Of a stretch of DNA of 33,311 nt, positions 6,871 to 15,450 are shown piece by piece; positions within the stretch are counted from its first letter, which is position 1, and each line of letters begins with the position of its first letter. The notes beneath the pieces were generated by a model. The model ran no database searches and was not told where the DNA came from. It was given only the letters and a program-made list of their open reading frames with translations. A program made the translations under genes and the position numbers. Source of the stretch: an uncultured Fusobacteriaceae bacterium (lineage in GTDB: Bacteria > Fusobacteriota > Fusobacteriia > Fusobacteriales > Fusobacteriaceae); the NCBI GenBank assembly GCA_947072665.1, contig CAMTIW010000011.1, forward strand, positions 1 through 33,311, in the 5' to 3' direction.

Positions 6871-8919
6871 TTAATGTTTAGGAGATCTTGTTATTTTTAT
6901 TCCTAAAGTTTTTTCTATATCTTCTATATTTGATTCTTTTATATTAGGATTCCATTTTCTTTCAGATTCTAAAACTTTTTCCCCTAACATGGAAGTTTTT
7001 AACATAGAAAGAGCTCTAATTGCATCTTCTTGACACAATGTATTACATGCTAATATCTCATTTTCTATTCCATCTACTGATTTATTATTATCTACCATGT
7101 TTTTCATATATTTATTTCCTACAACTAAAGCTCCTTGAACACCTGCAAATGACATTCCTACAACCTCTATTCCTCTCATTCCAACTTGTTCAATATGACT
7201 TGCAAAATCTATATGATTATTTCCAAATCCTTCTGTAGTTACAATAGCTCCCTCTACATCTAAAGCTTCAACTATCATTCCAAGTCTTTCAGAAACATAA
7301 AACTTTTCACTATTTATTTGTGGACTTCCTACAAAAATAACTCCACATAAATCTATTTCTTCATCATTCATAGCTTCTATTACTAATGGTTCTCTAAAAT
7401 AGTGTCTAGAACACTCTTTACTTGCTGGACCTATACAAGTTAATGCATGAATTCCACCATCTAATACTTCAAGTGGAGATAACATAACTGGGATATTTCC
7501 TAAATCAACATTTGGCTTACCACCTAAAACACCAACTGGTTCAACTGGTAATATTAAGTTGTCATGCATAGCCCCTTGTCCCATTATTTCTTTTATTACT
7601 ACAACTTTTTTCTTTCCTGGTCTTCTAAATTGATTAAGTACCTCTTCAGAAACTATTAATTTTTCATCTGCTTCTTTTAATGCTTTTCTGATTTCTTGAG
7701 TTATTATATCACTAACTGTATGAGCAGCTAATGGACCTGGTCTTTCCATATTAGTTCCAGCTTTTATTGTAACTTGAGTTTTAATAATTATATCCCCTCT
7801 ATCAGGTGACCCAGGTCTTCCCCACATAATATTATCCTCTAGTATTCCTTCTGAAGAACCAAACTCTCCTATTTGAACACCATTTTCATCTGTTCCAGTT
7901 ACCATCATTACCACACCATCTAATACTCTTGTTACTCCATTTCCTATTTTGTCTTCGCCCTCTTTAGTTGCTATTGGTTGAACATCCATTATTGTTTCAC
8001 TATATGTTTTATATGTTTCTGGAGTTATTATCTCTATTTTCATTCCAACAACTAAAGGATTTTTCTTAGAAGCTTCTTCCACTGCCTCTTTTCTTAAGTA
8101 TAGTGTTGTTCCCTCTATTTTAGTTTCTTCTGCTAAAATTACTGTTTCAATTTTAAAATGCTTTCTAACTAAACTTCTAATTTTTTTAGCTTCTAATTTT
8201 TCAACAACTTTAACTTCTGATAAATTCTCTAATTTTTTTTCAGTGGACTTAACAATTTCAGACTTTATATTTGTATTTGTTGGTACACTTACACTTCCTT
8301 GGCTCATTAAAGGTAATTCTATGTCTATATTTTTTCCTTCTCCAATTCTAATTCTCAAAATTCCGCCATTGCACACTACTGAATTATCAGCCATAGTTAC
8401 TCTTTCCTCCTCTTGTTTTTCTCCAAAATGTTTTCCATTTAATGCCGTTAGTCCTGGAACATCCATAACCAAAGTTTTTCCTAGTGCTTCTTTAATTTTT
8501 AATGTATCTGTTAAATCTACTAATAATGAATCTTGTAATTTTTCAAAATTTTCTTCAGATTCTAGATCTTTTAATTCTATAATTTCTCCAGCTATTTTAT
8601 TTATTTTTAAAATAGCAAAAGCTTCTTCATTATATTCAATAATATCATTATTATTTTTTTTACTTTCAACTATCCCTTCAACCATATCTTTTGTAATTGG
8701 TGTTAAAGAATCTATTGTTTTTATTAATTTTGCACCTAAAACATTCTCTACTTTTAAGCAAGCCTCAGTTATTGTTAAAAGTCCAGAATCTTCTAAATCT
8801 GGAAATATTGCAGGATCTTCTAGATTTGCAGGTCCTAATACTGTTCCAGCTTCTGTTCTACAACAAGAAACAGCTGGTTTATCCATAACTTCTTGGATAT
8901 GTTCTATAGACATTGACAT
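6871..8919 (-). CDS. prdA: D-proline reductase proprotein PrdA
   Basis: Precursor of the two pyruvoyl-enzyme subunits that, with PrdB, bind D-proline as a Schiff base and reduce it. The 682-residue product has the PrdA N-terminus (KPAVSCCRTEAGTVLGPANL), a variable acidic/lysine-rich middle, the block VLDGVVMMVTGTDENGVQIG and the processing site ALT-CIGPASKE, where the peptide bond before Cys495 (codon 7435-7437) is expected to be cut and the cysteine converted to pyruvoyl. That predicts an N-terminal chain of about 494 residues and a C-terminal chain of 188. Upstream AGGAGG sits seven bases from ATG 8917-8919. There is no in-frame UGA. It lies 87 bases downstream of prdC and 28 bases upstream of the small gene. 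The length is somewhat above clostridial PrdA, mostly in the middle region. Confidence 0.95.
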   Translation of the reverse strand: MSMSIEHIQEVMDKPAVSCCRTEAGTVLGPANLEDPAIFPDLEDSGLLTITEACLKVENVLGAKLIKTIDSLTPITKDMVEGIVESKKNNNDIIEYNEEAFAILKINKIAGEIIELKDLESEENFEKLQDSLLVDLTDTLKIKEALGKTLVMDVPGLTALNGKHFGEKQEEERVTMADNSVVCNGGILRIRIGEGKNIDIELPLMSQGSVSVPTNTNIKSEIVKSTEKKLENLSEVKVVEKLEAKKIRSLVRKHFKIETVILAEETKIEGTTLYLRKEAVEEASKKNPLVVGMKIEIITPETYKTYSETIMDVQPIATKEGEDKIGNGVTRVLDGVVMMVTGTDENGVQIGEFGSSEGILEDNIMWGRPGSPDRGDIIIKTQVTIKAGTNMERPGPLAAHTVSDIITQEIRKALKEADEKLIVSEEVLNQFRRPGKKKVVVIKEIMGQGAMHDNLILPVEPVGVLGGKPNVDLGNIPVMLSPLEVLDGGIHALTCIGPASKECSRHYFREPLVIEAMNDEEIDLCGVIFVGSPQINSEKFYVSERLGMIVEALDVEGAIVTTEGFGNNHIDFASHIEQVGMRGIEVVGMSFAGVQGALVVGNKYMKNMVDNNKSVDGIENEILACNTLCQEDAIRALSMLKTSMLGEKVLESERKWNPNIKESNIEDIEKTLGIKITRSPKH

Positions 8920-9006
8920 AAATTTTCCTCCTAAACTTTTTTAATCTTACTTCTTCTATTTTAAATAAATAATTTAAAATTAATACTAACTTATCCTACT
9001 TTTAAT

Positions 9007-10296
9007 TTAATCTTCTATACTCATTCTTCTAGATAGTGGATAATTAATTGTTCTAAAAATATGATCTGTTGCATGATAAACTCCTACTCCTAATTTAGGA
9101 GCACAACACATAACTGTATTTGAGCAATCATTACAATTTGACATTATTATTCTTTTAGCACCTTGAGATTTTAAGTACATAACACTTTGAGCTTGACCAG
9201 GACAGACACCAGGTGTATTACATTTTTTATTTTCTGCTACATTTTTACAAAATGTAACAGCCTTTACTTCAGAACTCATCTTCATTGCAATATCTCTAAG
9301 CCTTTCTTCATTTGCTCCACAAGCACAAACTAATAATCCTACAGGACCTTCATATCTAGGAAAAGGTATTGTAAAGATTGCTCCCCCTGATATTTTAGTA
9401 AGATAAGTTTCATCTAAGTTTCCTGCAATTCCTGTGTAAGGACCTCCGATAACTAATTCACCTAGTTCATAATTTAATTTATATTCCTTAGTTAATTCTT
9501 TTATTGAACTTCCTATTGGAAGATTAAAATAAACATTGCTAATATCTTTATTTGCAAAATCACCTACAACAGTAAAATCTTTATCAATTACTGGTTTTCT
9601 ATCTTCTACAGCTCTTGTTAAATTAGCCAATGTTTCTCCATTCATAACCACACAATTCAAAGTACTAGGTAAATCTTTAGCCTCTATCCATTTATCAAAA
9701 ATAGCATGAATTAAAGCTCTTTCTTCCCCCATGGGATATATATTTTTCACTTCTTTTACTTCAATGCTCTTATTGTAACCTAAGTTGTCAATCGTTTTTT
9801 TTATTTCAATAATAGCTTTTTCATTTTTCTTTTTTATTCCTATATATCCTTTAGTTGCTCCTGTAGCTTCCATTGCATATTTTATTCCCTTTACAACTAA
9901 CGTTGAATCTTTTTCTAAAAATGAAACATTATGTTCTAAACTAGGTTCGCACTCAACACAATTGGCTATGATATAGCCATTTGGTATTTTTGTTTGTAAT
10001 TTTATATGAGTAGGAAATCCTGCTCCTCCTGCTCCTACAATTCCTGCTTCATAGGCATATTCTGCTATGGTCTCACATTTTTTTATTTTTTTATATTCAT
10101 TACTATTATTTTTGTCTTCTTGGATAAAAATAGCTTCTTTATCTATCTTTATAACTTTTCCGGTTACGCTAGAGTGAATTTTAGCACCTAATTTAACAGG
10201 ATTAGCTATACATTCTCCTCTTGCTACTAACTGCCCCACTTCTACAATAGGTTCGGATGGATTTCCAACATGCATTTTTAATAAAAATTTGAACAT
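9007..10296 (-). CDS. prdC: PrdC, RnfC-like electron-transfer protein of proline reductase
   Basis: Thought to pass electrons from NADH or the Rnf system to proline reductase. The product (429 residues from the chosen start) resembles the membrane-peripheral RnfC subunit. It has an N-terminal sandwich-hybrid-like domain (VGQLVARGECIANPVKLGAKIHS region), the glycine-rich nucleotide/flavin motif GIVGAGGAGFPTHIKL near residue 90, NCVECEP, and a cysteine-rich C-terminus (VCACG, NTPGVCPGQ, CNDCSNTVMCC). PrdC of Clostridioides difficile is a selenoprotein, but this frame contains no internal TGA, so here cysteine must serve instead. A TTG and an ATG upstream give longer versions, but GGAG lies nine bases before ATG 10294-10296, which fits best. 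First gene of the operon, with a promoter about 90 bases upstream. Confidence 0.9.
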   Translation of the reverse strand: MFKFLLKMHVGNPSEPIVEVGQLVARGECIANPVKLGAKIHSSVTGKVIKIDKEAIFIQEDKNNSNEYKKIKKCETIAEYAYEAGIVGAGGAGFPTHIKLQTKIPNGYIIANCVECEPSLEHNVSFLEKDSTLVVKGIKYAMEATGATKGYIGIKKKNEKAIIEIKKTIDNLGYNKSIEVKEVKNIYPMGEERALIHAIFDKWIEAKDLPSTLNCVVMNGETLANLTRAVEDRKPVIDKDFTVVGDFANKDISNVYFNLPIGSSIKELTKEYKLNYELGELVIGGPYTGIAGNLDETYLTKISGGAIFTIPFPRYEGPVGLLVCACGANEERLRDIAMKMSSEVKAVTFCKNVAENKKCNTPGVCPGQAQSVMYLKSQGAKRIIMSNCNDCSNTVMCCAPKLGVGVYHATDHIFRTINYPLSRRMSIED

Positions 10297-10382
10297 AATA
10301 ATCATCTCCAATAAATATTTTGAGCCTATGGTAACTAGACAACAATTTTAATTTTAACTTAACAGATTATCAAATACAATTT

Positions 10383-10411
10383 ACTATATCATATTTTATT
10401 TTAAATGTTAA
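10383..10411 (-). promoter_or_regulatory. Candidate sigma-70 promoter of the prd operon
   Basis: Reading the minus strand, TTAACA (10406-10411) and TATAGT (10383-10388) are separated by 17 bases. This is the best-matching promoter upstream of prdC. No sigma-54 (-24/-12) signature was seen there, although clostridial prd genes are controlled by the sigma-54 activator PrdR. Confidence 0.5.
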
Positions 10412-10750
10412 GCTTTTTTTTATTTGCTTATAGCACAAAAAAACCTTTTTCAGTATTAAAAACACCAAAAAAATATATAATTTCAACATTTAATCTTTTT
10501 AGAGTAAAATTTAACCTTTTAATATATAACTAACGTTATTTTATTTTTTCACATTTTTTTTTAAAATAAAAAACTTCTATAAATATTTTTTTTAGTAATC
10601 AAGAAGCTTTTCATTTTATTTATAATAATAAAGTTTTTTTTATAAAAAACAAAATTAAGTTTCATATAAATATATAATTTTCTATATTTTTTTAGATATA
10701 TTTAAAATTTATATTTTGATTTATTTTTTTCACTTTAAAATTTATATTTT
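10412..10750. other. Very AT-rich intergenic stretch, no gene seen
   Basis: No reading frame on either strand shows recognisable protein. The sequence is dominated by A and T runs; it separates the prd promoter from the decayed aminotransferase gene. Confidence 0.6.
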
Positions 10751-11282
10751 TTAATATTTCATTAAAATTTTTTCTAAAATTTTCATTCCTAATTCTATTT
10801 TTTCCAATGTTTCATATATAAAACTTAGTCTAATTTTAGAAGCCATTCTTCCATCTTTATAAAAGCTCATTCCTGGAAGAATAAGTACTCCATTTTCTTT
10901 ACATTCATTATAAAATATCTCCCCATCAATCTTATCGGATAACTGTATCCAGAAAAAAAACTCCTTTTGGAATATGCATTATTTTTATATTTGGTATATT
11001 TAACAATAATTTTAACATAAATTTATATTTAAACTTAAAAATTTTCCTCATTTTTCTCATATGTTTTTCTAAGTATCCCTCTTTTAAAAAAATCTCTAAA
11101 ATCTTTTGATTTAATCCAGATGTTGTTGTATCTAAACTATATTTAATCAATATCATTTTTTCTAAAAGTTTAGGTGGTATTATCATTACTGCCATCCCTA
11201 TTCCAGGCATTATAGTCTTAGAAAAAGTTCTTATATATATAACTCTTTCTTTCCCAACTCTATCTATAACTTTATGGGATTT
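10751..11282 (-). pseudogene. Broken PLP-dependent aminotransferase (C-terminal half, frameshifted)
   Basis: Remnant of a fold-type I aminotransferase of the MocR/LysN-like group. The frame ERVIYIRTFSKTIMPGIGMAV contains the SK of the PLP-lysine motif (family SFSK/TFSK). It continues to HIPKGVFF, where a run of eight T residues (minus strand) breaks it. In the next frame the protein resumes as FWIQLSDKIDGEIF, GVLILPGMSFYKDGR and ends EKILMKY at a TAA (10751-10753). Removing one T would restore a normal C-terminus. The N-terminal half is missing; at about 11280 the sequence runs into an unrelated NhaC fragment on the opposite strand. So both a frameshift and a large deletion are present. It could come from a MocR-type regulator or a free aminotransferase; too little remains to decide. 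Confidence 0.8.
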
Positions 11283-11650
11283 TTGTATCAGGAATAATAG
11301 GCATTTTTTATAATGATTTTACAATTTTAAGTTTTTCAAAAGAAATTTATTTAGGATTTGGAAATATGAATGAAATTTTTCTTCTGTCTCTTCTCACTGG
11401 TGGATTGGCCGCCATGGTTACGAAAGCTGGTGGAATAGAGTGGATAGTTCAAAAAGTTGAAAAAAGTATAAAAGGTAAAAAAAGTGCTGATTTTGGCATA
11501 GGAATTCTTGTTTCTTTAACTGATTTAGCGGTTGCTAATAATACCGTTGCCATAATTATTAATGGATCTATAGCTAAAAAAATATCACTTAAACATAATT
11601 TAGATAAAAGACGAGTTGCTGGAATACTTGGTATTTTTTCCATATTATAA
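11282..11650 (+). pseudogene. Truncated NhaC-family Na+/H+ antiporter fragment
   Basis: An open plus-strand frame with antiporter sequence on both sides of its only ATG (11366): IIGIFYNDFTILSFS, then LTGGLAAMVTKAGGIEWIVQK, SLTDLAVANNTVAIIINGSIAKKI and DKRRVAGILGIFSIL. The GGL...VTKAGGIEW and AVANNTVAI blocks are typical of the central part of NhaC-type transporters (usually 430-500 residues). The fragment starts abruptly where the decayed aminotransferase begins on the other strand and stops about halfway through the family, so both ends are lost. It has no credible ribosome site. It is a relic rather than a short gene; the original ion specificity cannot be told. Confidence 0.75.
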
Positions 11651-11705
11651 AATATTCTTAAAAAATAAATTATAAAAATTTTTTTTATTCAATAAATATA
11701 TATAC

Positions 11706-11734
11706 TTGACTACGATACTTTTTATTGATACAAT
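11706..11734 (+). promoter_or_regulatory. Promoter of proS copy 1
   Basis: TTGACT (11706-11711) and TACAAT (11729-11734) with a 17-base spacer, about 45 bases before the start codon. The same arrangement recurs before copy 2. The short leader leaves no space for a T-box. Confidence 0.8.
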
Positions 11735-11780
11735 TTAAAACAATATAATTTATATAGAAACAATAAAGGGGATGAAAAGT

Positions 11781-13496
11781 ATGAGGTTTAGTAAATACTA
11801 TGTAAAAACTCTCAAAGAAACTCCTAAGGAAGCTGAAGTTATTAGTCATATCCTTATGATGAGAGCTGGAATGATCAAAAAATTAGCAAGTGGGATATAT
11901 TCTTATTTACCATTAGGATATAAGGCACTTCGTAAAGTTGAAAAAATAGTTAGAGAAGAAATGGATAGAGCAGGATCTCAAGAAATTTTCATGCCTGTGC
12001 TTCAGCCAGCTGAACTTTGGAAAGAAAGTGGTAGATGGAATGTTATGGGACCTGAAATGGTTAGATTGAAAGACAGACATCAAAGAGATTTCGTTCTTGG
12101 CCCAACTCATGAGGAAGTTATTACTGATATAATAAGAAATGATATTTCTTCGTATAAATCTTTACCTATCAGTCTTTATCAAATTCAAACTAAAGTTAGA
12201 GATGAAAGAAGACCTAGATTTGGACTTATGAGATGTAGAGAATTTTTAATGAAAGATGCTTATTCTTTTCATGCTTCTTATGAATGTTTAGATAAAGAAT
12301 TTGAAAATATGAAAGCTGCTTACTCTAGAATTTTTGAAAGATGTGGACTTACATTTAGACCAGTAGAAGCTGATTCTGGTGCTATTGGTGGTAGTGGTTC
12401 TCAAGAGTTCCATGTTCTTGCTGATTCTGGTGAGGATGAAATTATATTCTGTGATTCTTGCGACTATGCTGCAAATGTTGAAACTGCTAAAAGTAAAATT
12501 TTAAATGCAGAACCTATGGAATTAAAAAAACCATTTATGATGCATACTCCAAATATTGCTAGAATTGAAGATGTTGTTAACTTCTTAAAGATACCTGCTA
12601 ACAGAACTGTAAAAGCAATGATGTATAAAGATATGGTTACTGATGAAATTTATATGGTTCTTATCAGAGGGGATTTTGAGGTTAATGAAACTAAACTTAA
12701 AAATATTATAGATACCTTAGATGTTATTATGTTAACAGATGAAGAATTAAACAATTTAGACTTAATTAAAGGCTTCATTGGTCCTTATGGAACTGATTTA
12801 AAATCAAAAAATATTAAAGTTATAGTTGATCCTAGTGTTGTTTCCATTCCTAATCACACTGCTGGTGGAAACCAACTTGATATGCACTATATAGATGTTA
12901 ATTATGGTGTGGATTATACTGCTGATATTGTTGCTGATATTAAAAATGTTAGAGAAGGAGAAACATGTTCTAAATGTGGTGGAACTTTAAAATCTGCCAG
13001 AGGAATAGAATGTGGACATGTATTTAAATTAGGTACTAAATATTCTGAAGCTTTAAAAGCAACTTATTTAGATGAACTTGGTGCTACTAAAACTATGATT
13101 ATGGGATGTTATGGAGTTGGAGTTTCTAGAACTATGGCTTCTTCTATAGAGCAAAATAACGATGCTAATGGTATTATTTGGCCATCAGCTATTGCTCCTT
13201 TTGTAGTAGATGTTATTCCTGCAACTATTAAAGATGCAACTCAAATGGAAGTAGCAGAAGAAATTTATAACGCTTTAAATGCTGCTAATATTGATGTTAT
13301 GATAGATGATAGAGATGAAAGAACTGGATTTAAATTTAAAGATGCTGATTTAATTGGATTCCCATTTAAAATTGTTTCTGGAAAAAGAGCCAATGAAGGA
13401 ATAGTTGAGCTTAAAATAAGAAGAACTGGTGAAACATTAGAAGTTAATAAAGTAGATATAGTCTCTACAATTATAGAATTAATGAAAAAGTATTAA
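11781..13496 (+). CDS. proS: Prolyl-tRNA synthetase, copy 1
   Basis: Cytosolic class II synthetase charging tRNA(Pro). The 571-residue bacterial-type protein has the MRFSKYYVKTLKE start, class II motif 1 region (GYKALRKVEKIVREEMDRAG), motif 2 (VRDERRPRFGLMRCREF) followed by the conserved KDAYSFH, an inserted editing domain in the middle (about residues 230-400), motif 3 near GVGVSRTMASSIEQ, and the C-terminal anticodon-binding domain (FVVDVIPATIKD onward). Conserved blocks match the family consensus well, so this is the likely housekeeping copy. ATG 11781-11783 is preferred over ATG 11772-11774, which sits one base after the AAAGGGG ribosome site. It has its own promoter and terminator. A near-identical gene follows immediately. 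Confidence 0.95.
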   Translation: MRFSKYYVKTLKETPKEAEVISHILMMRAGMIKKLASGIYSYLPLGYKALRKVEKIVREEMDRAGSQEIFMPVLQPAELWKESGRWNVMGPEMVRLKDRHQRDFVLGPTHEEVITDIIRNDISSYKSLPISLYQIQTKVRDERRPRFGLMRCREFLMKDAYSFHASYECLDKEFENMKAAYSRIFERCGLTFRPVEADSGAIGGSGSQEFHVLADSGEDEIIFCDSCDYAANVETAKSKILNAEPMELKKPFMMHTPNIARIEDVVNFLKIPANRTVKAMMYKDMVTDEIYMVLIRGDFEVNETKLKNIIDTLDVIMLTDEELNNLDLIKGFIGPYGTDLKSKNIKVIVDPSVVSIPNHTAGGNQLDMHYIDVNYGVDYTADIVADIKNVREGETCSKCGGTLKSARGIECGHVFKLGTKYSEALKATYLDELGATKTMIMGCYGVGVSRTMASSIEQNNDANGIIWPSAIAPFVVDVIPATIKDATQMEVAEEIYNALNAANIDVMIDDRDERTGFKFKDADLIGFPFKIVSGKRANEGIVELKIRRTGETLEVNKVDIVSTIIELMKKY

Positions 13497-13502
13497 ATTT
13501 TT

Positions 13503-13531
13503 AGAAGTGAAGTTTCTTCACTTCTTTTTTT
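13503..13531 (+). terminator. Terminator of proS copy 1
   Basis: AGAAGTGAAG (13503-13512) pairs perfectly with CTTCACTTCT (13516-13525) over a TTT loop, followed by a run of T. A textbook intrinsic terminator, so the two proS genes are separate transcripts. Confidence 0.9.
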
Positions 13532-13598
13532 ATAATTTTCATTTTAAATATTAAATAACACTTTTTTTCTATTTAAGTTCGTTTATTTGTATATAATC

Positions 13599-13627
13599 TT
13601 GACTACAAACATTTTTATTGATACAAT
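13599..13627 (+). promoter_or_regulatory. Promoter of proS copy 2
   Basis: TTGACT (13599-13604), 17-base spacer, TACAAT (13622-13627): the same hexamers and spacing as before copy 1, and the bases between are also similar. The promoter was therefore part of the duplicated unit. Confidence 0.8.
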
Positions 13628-13665
13628 TTAATATAGTTTATACAAATGATAGGGAGATGAATAGA

Positions 13666-15381
13666 ATGAGATTTAGTAAATACTACGTAAAAACTCTCAA
13701 AGAAACTCCTAAGGAAGCTGAAGTTATTAGCCATATCCTTATGATGAGAGCTGGAATGATTAAAAAATTAGCAAGTGGAATATATTCTTATTTACCATTA
13801 GGATATAAGGCACTTCGTAAAGTTGAAAAAATAGTTAGAGAAGAAATGGATAGAGCAGGATCTCAAGAAATTTTCATGCCTGTGCTTCAGCCAGCTGAAC
13901 TTTGGAAAGAAAGTGGTAGATGGAATGTTATGGGACCTGAAATGGTTAGATTGAAAGACAGACATCAAAGAGATTTCGTTCTTGGCCCAACTCATGAGGA
14001 AGTTATTACTGATATAATAAGAAATGATATTTCTTCGTATAAATCTTTACCTATCAGTCTTTATCAAATTCAAACTAAAGTTAGAGATGAAAGAAGACCT
14101 AGATTTGGACTTATGAGATGTAGAGAATTTTTAATGGAAGATGGTTATTCTTTTCATGCTAATACTCAATGTTTAGATAAAGAATTTGAAAATATAAAAG
14201 CTGGTTATTCTAGAATCTTTGAAAGATGTGGACTTACATTTAGAATAGTTGAAGCTGATTCTGGAGCTATTGGTGGAAGTGGTTCTCAAGAGTTCCATGT
14301 TCTTGCTGAATCTGGAGAAGATGAAATCATTTTCTGTGAATCTTGTAATTATGCTGCAAATGTCGAAACTGCTAAAAGTGAAGTTTCAAATGCAGAACCT
14401 ATGGAATTAAAAAAACCATTTATGATGCATACTCCAAATGTTGCTAAAATTGATGATGTTGTTAACTTCTTAAAGATACCTGCTAATAGAACTGTAAAAG
14501 CAATGATGTATAAAGATATGGTTACTGACGAAGTATACATGGTACTTATCAGAGGTGATTTTGAAGTTAATGAAACCAAACTTAAAAATGTAATCAATAC
14601 CTTAGATGTTACTATGTTAAATGATGAAGAGTTAAATAATTTAGATTTAATTAAAGGGTTCATAGGTCCTTATGGAACTGATTTAAAATCAAAAAATATC
14701 AAAGTTATAGTTGATCCAAGTGTTGTTTCTATCCCTAACCATACTGCTGGTGGAAACCAACTTGATATGCACTATATAGATGTTAATTATGGTGTGGACT
14801 ATACTGCTGATATTGTTGCTGATATTAGAAATGTAAAAAAAGGTGAAACATGTTCTAAATGTGGTGGAACTTTAAGTTCTGCTAGAGGAATAGAATGTGG
14901 ACATATATTTAAATTAGGAACTAAATATTCTGAAGCTTTAAAAGCAACATATTTAGATGAAAATGGAATCAGTCAAACTATGGTTATGGGATGTTATGGT
15001 GTAGGAGTTTCTAGAACTTTAGCTTCTTCAGTAGAACAAAACAATGATGCCAATGGAATTATTTGGCCATCAGCTATTGCTCCTTTTGTAGTAGATGTTA
15101 TTCCTGCAACTATTAAAGATGCAACTCAAATGGAAGTAGCAGAAGAAATTTATAACGCTTTAAATGCTGCTAATATTGATGTTATGATAGATGATAGAGA
15201 TGAAAGAACTGGATTTAAATTTAAAGATGCTGATTTAATTGGATTCCCATTTAAAGTAGTTTCTGGAAAAAGAGCCAATGAAGGAATAGTTGAACTTAAA
15301 ATAAGAAGAACTGGTGAAACATTAGAAGTTAATAAAGTAGATATAGTTTCTACTATTAAAGAATTAATGAAAAAATATTAG
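13666..15381 (+). CDS. proS: Prolyl-tRNA synthetase, copy 2 (divergent in conserved block after motif 2)
   Basis: A second class II prolyl-tRNA synthetase of the same length (571 residues). The first about 150 residues are identical to copy 1, and the C-terminal anticodon-binding domain is nearly so (two or three conservative changes). The central part differs. Directly after motif 2 it reads EDGYSFHANTQC where copy 1 and the family have KDAYSFH; further on KAGY replaces KAAY and FRIVEADSGA replaces FRPVEADSGA. Motif 2 arginines, motif 3 and the GSGSQEF block are intact, so it is probably an active enzyme. ATG 13666-13668 lies nine bases after AGGGAG; upstream in-frame ATGs lack a suitable ribosome site. 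It could be a spare copy or a variant with changed specificity or regulation; the sequence does not say which. Confidence 0.93.
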   Translation: MRFSKYYVKTLKETPKEAEVISHILMMRAGMIKKLASGIYSYLPLGYKALRKVEKIVREEMDRAGSQEIFMPVLQPAELWKESGRWNVMGPEMVRLKDRHQRDFVLGPTHEEVITDIIRNDISSYKSLPISLYQIQTKVRDERRPRFGLMRCREFLMEDGYSFHANTQCLDKEFENIKAGYSRIFERCGLTFRIVEADSGAIGGSGSQEFHVLAESGEDEIIFCESCNYAANVETAKSEVSNAEPMELKKPFMMHTPNVAKIDDVVNFLKIPANRTVKAMMYKDMVTDEVYMVLIRGDFEVNETKLKNVINTLDVTMLNDEELNNLDLIKGFIGPYGTDLKSKNIKVIVDPSVVSIPNHTAGGNQLDMHYIDVNYGVDYTADIVADIRNVKKGETCSKCGGTLSSARGIECGHIFKLGTKYSEALKATYLDENGISQTMVMGCYGVGVSRTLASSVEQNNDANGIIWPSAIAPFVVDVIPATIKDATQMEVAEEIYNALNAANIDVMIDDRDERTGFKFKDADLIGFPFKVVSGKRANEGIVELKIRRTGETLEVNKVDIVSTIKELMKKY

Positions 15382-15395
15382 AAATAACAATGATG

Positions 15396-15446
15396 AAAAG
15401 TGAGGAATATCAAAAAATTTTTTTTGATTAACCCTCACTTTTTTTA
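15396..15446. terminator. Terminator between proS copy 2 and the ornithine cyclodeaminase gene
   Basis: AAAAGTGAGG (15396-15405) pairs with CCTCACTTTT (15433-15442), with a second A/T-rich inner stem between, and a T-run follows on the plus strand. On the minus strand the A-run becomes U-rich, so it may serve both convergent genes. Confidence 0.8.
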
Positions 15447-15450
15447 TAAT

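Noticed and set aside
8243-8944. Plus-strand open frame of 233 codons opposite prdA
   Set aside because: Antisense of the prdA 5' region; the composition is that of a shadow frame and no motif is seen.
8920-9006. Possible sigma-54 promoter before prdA or prdC
   Set aside because: No GG-N10-GC type -24/-12 element could be found in this gap or upstream of prdC.
9007-10296. Expected selenocysteine codon in prdC
   Set aside because: PrdC is a selenoprotein in some clostridia, but this frame has no in-frame TGA.
11640-11780. Possible T-box leader upstream of proS
   Set aside because: The promoter lies only about 45 bases before the start codon, too short for a T-box; the same holds for copy 2.
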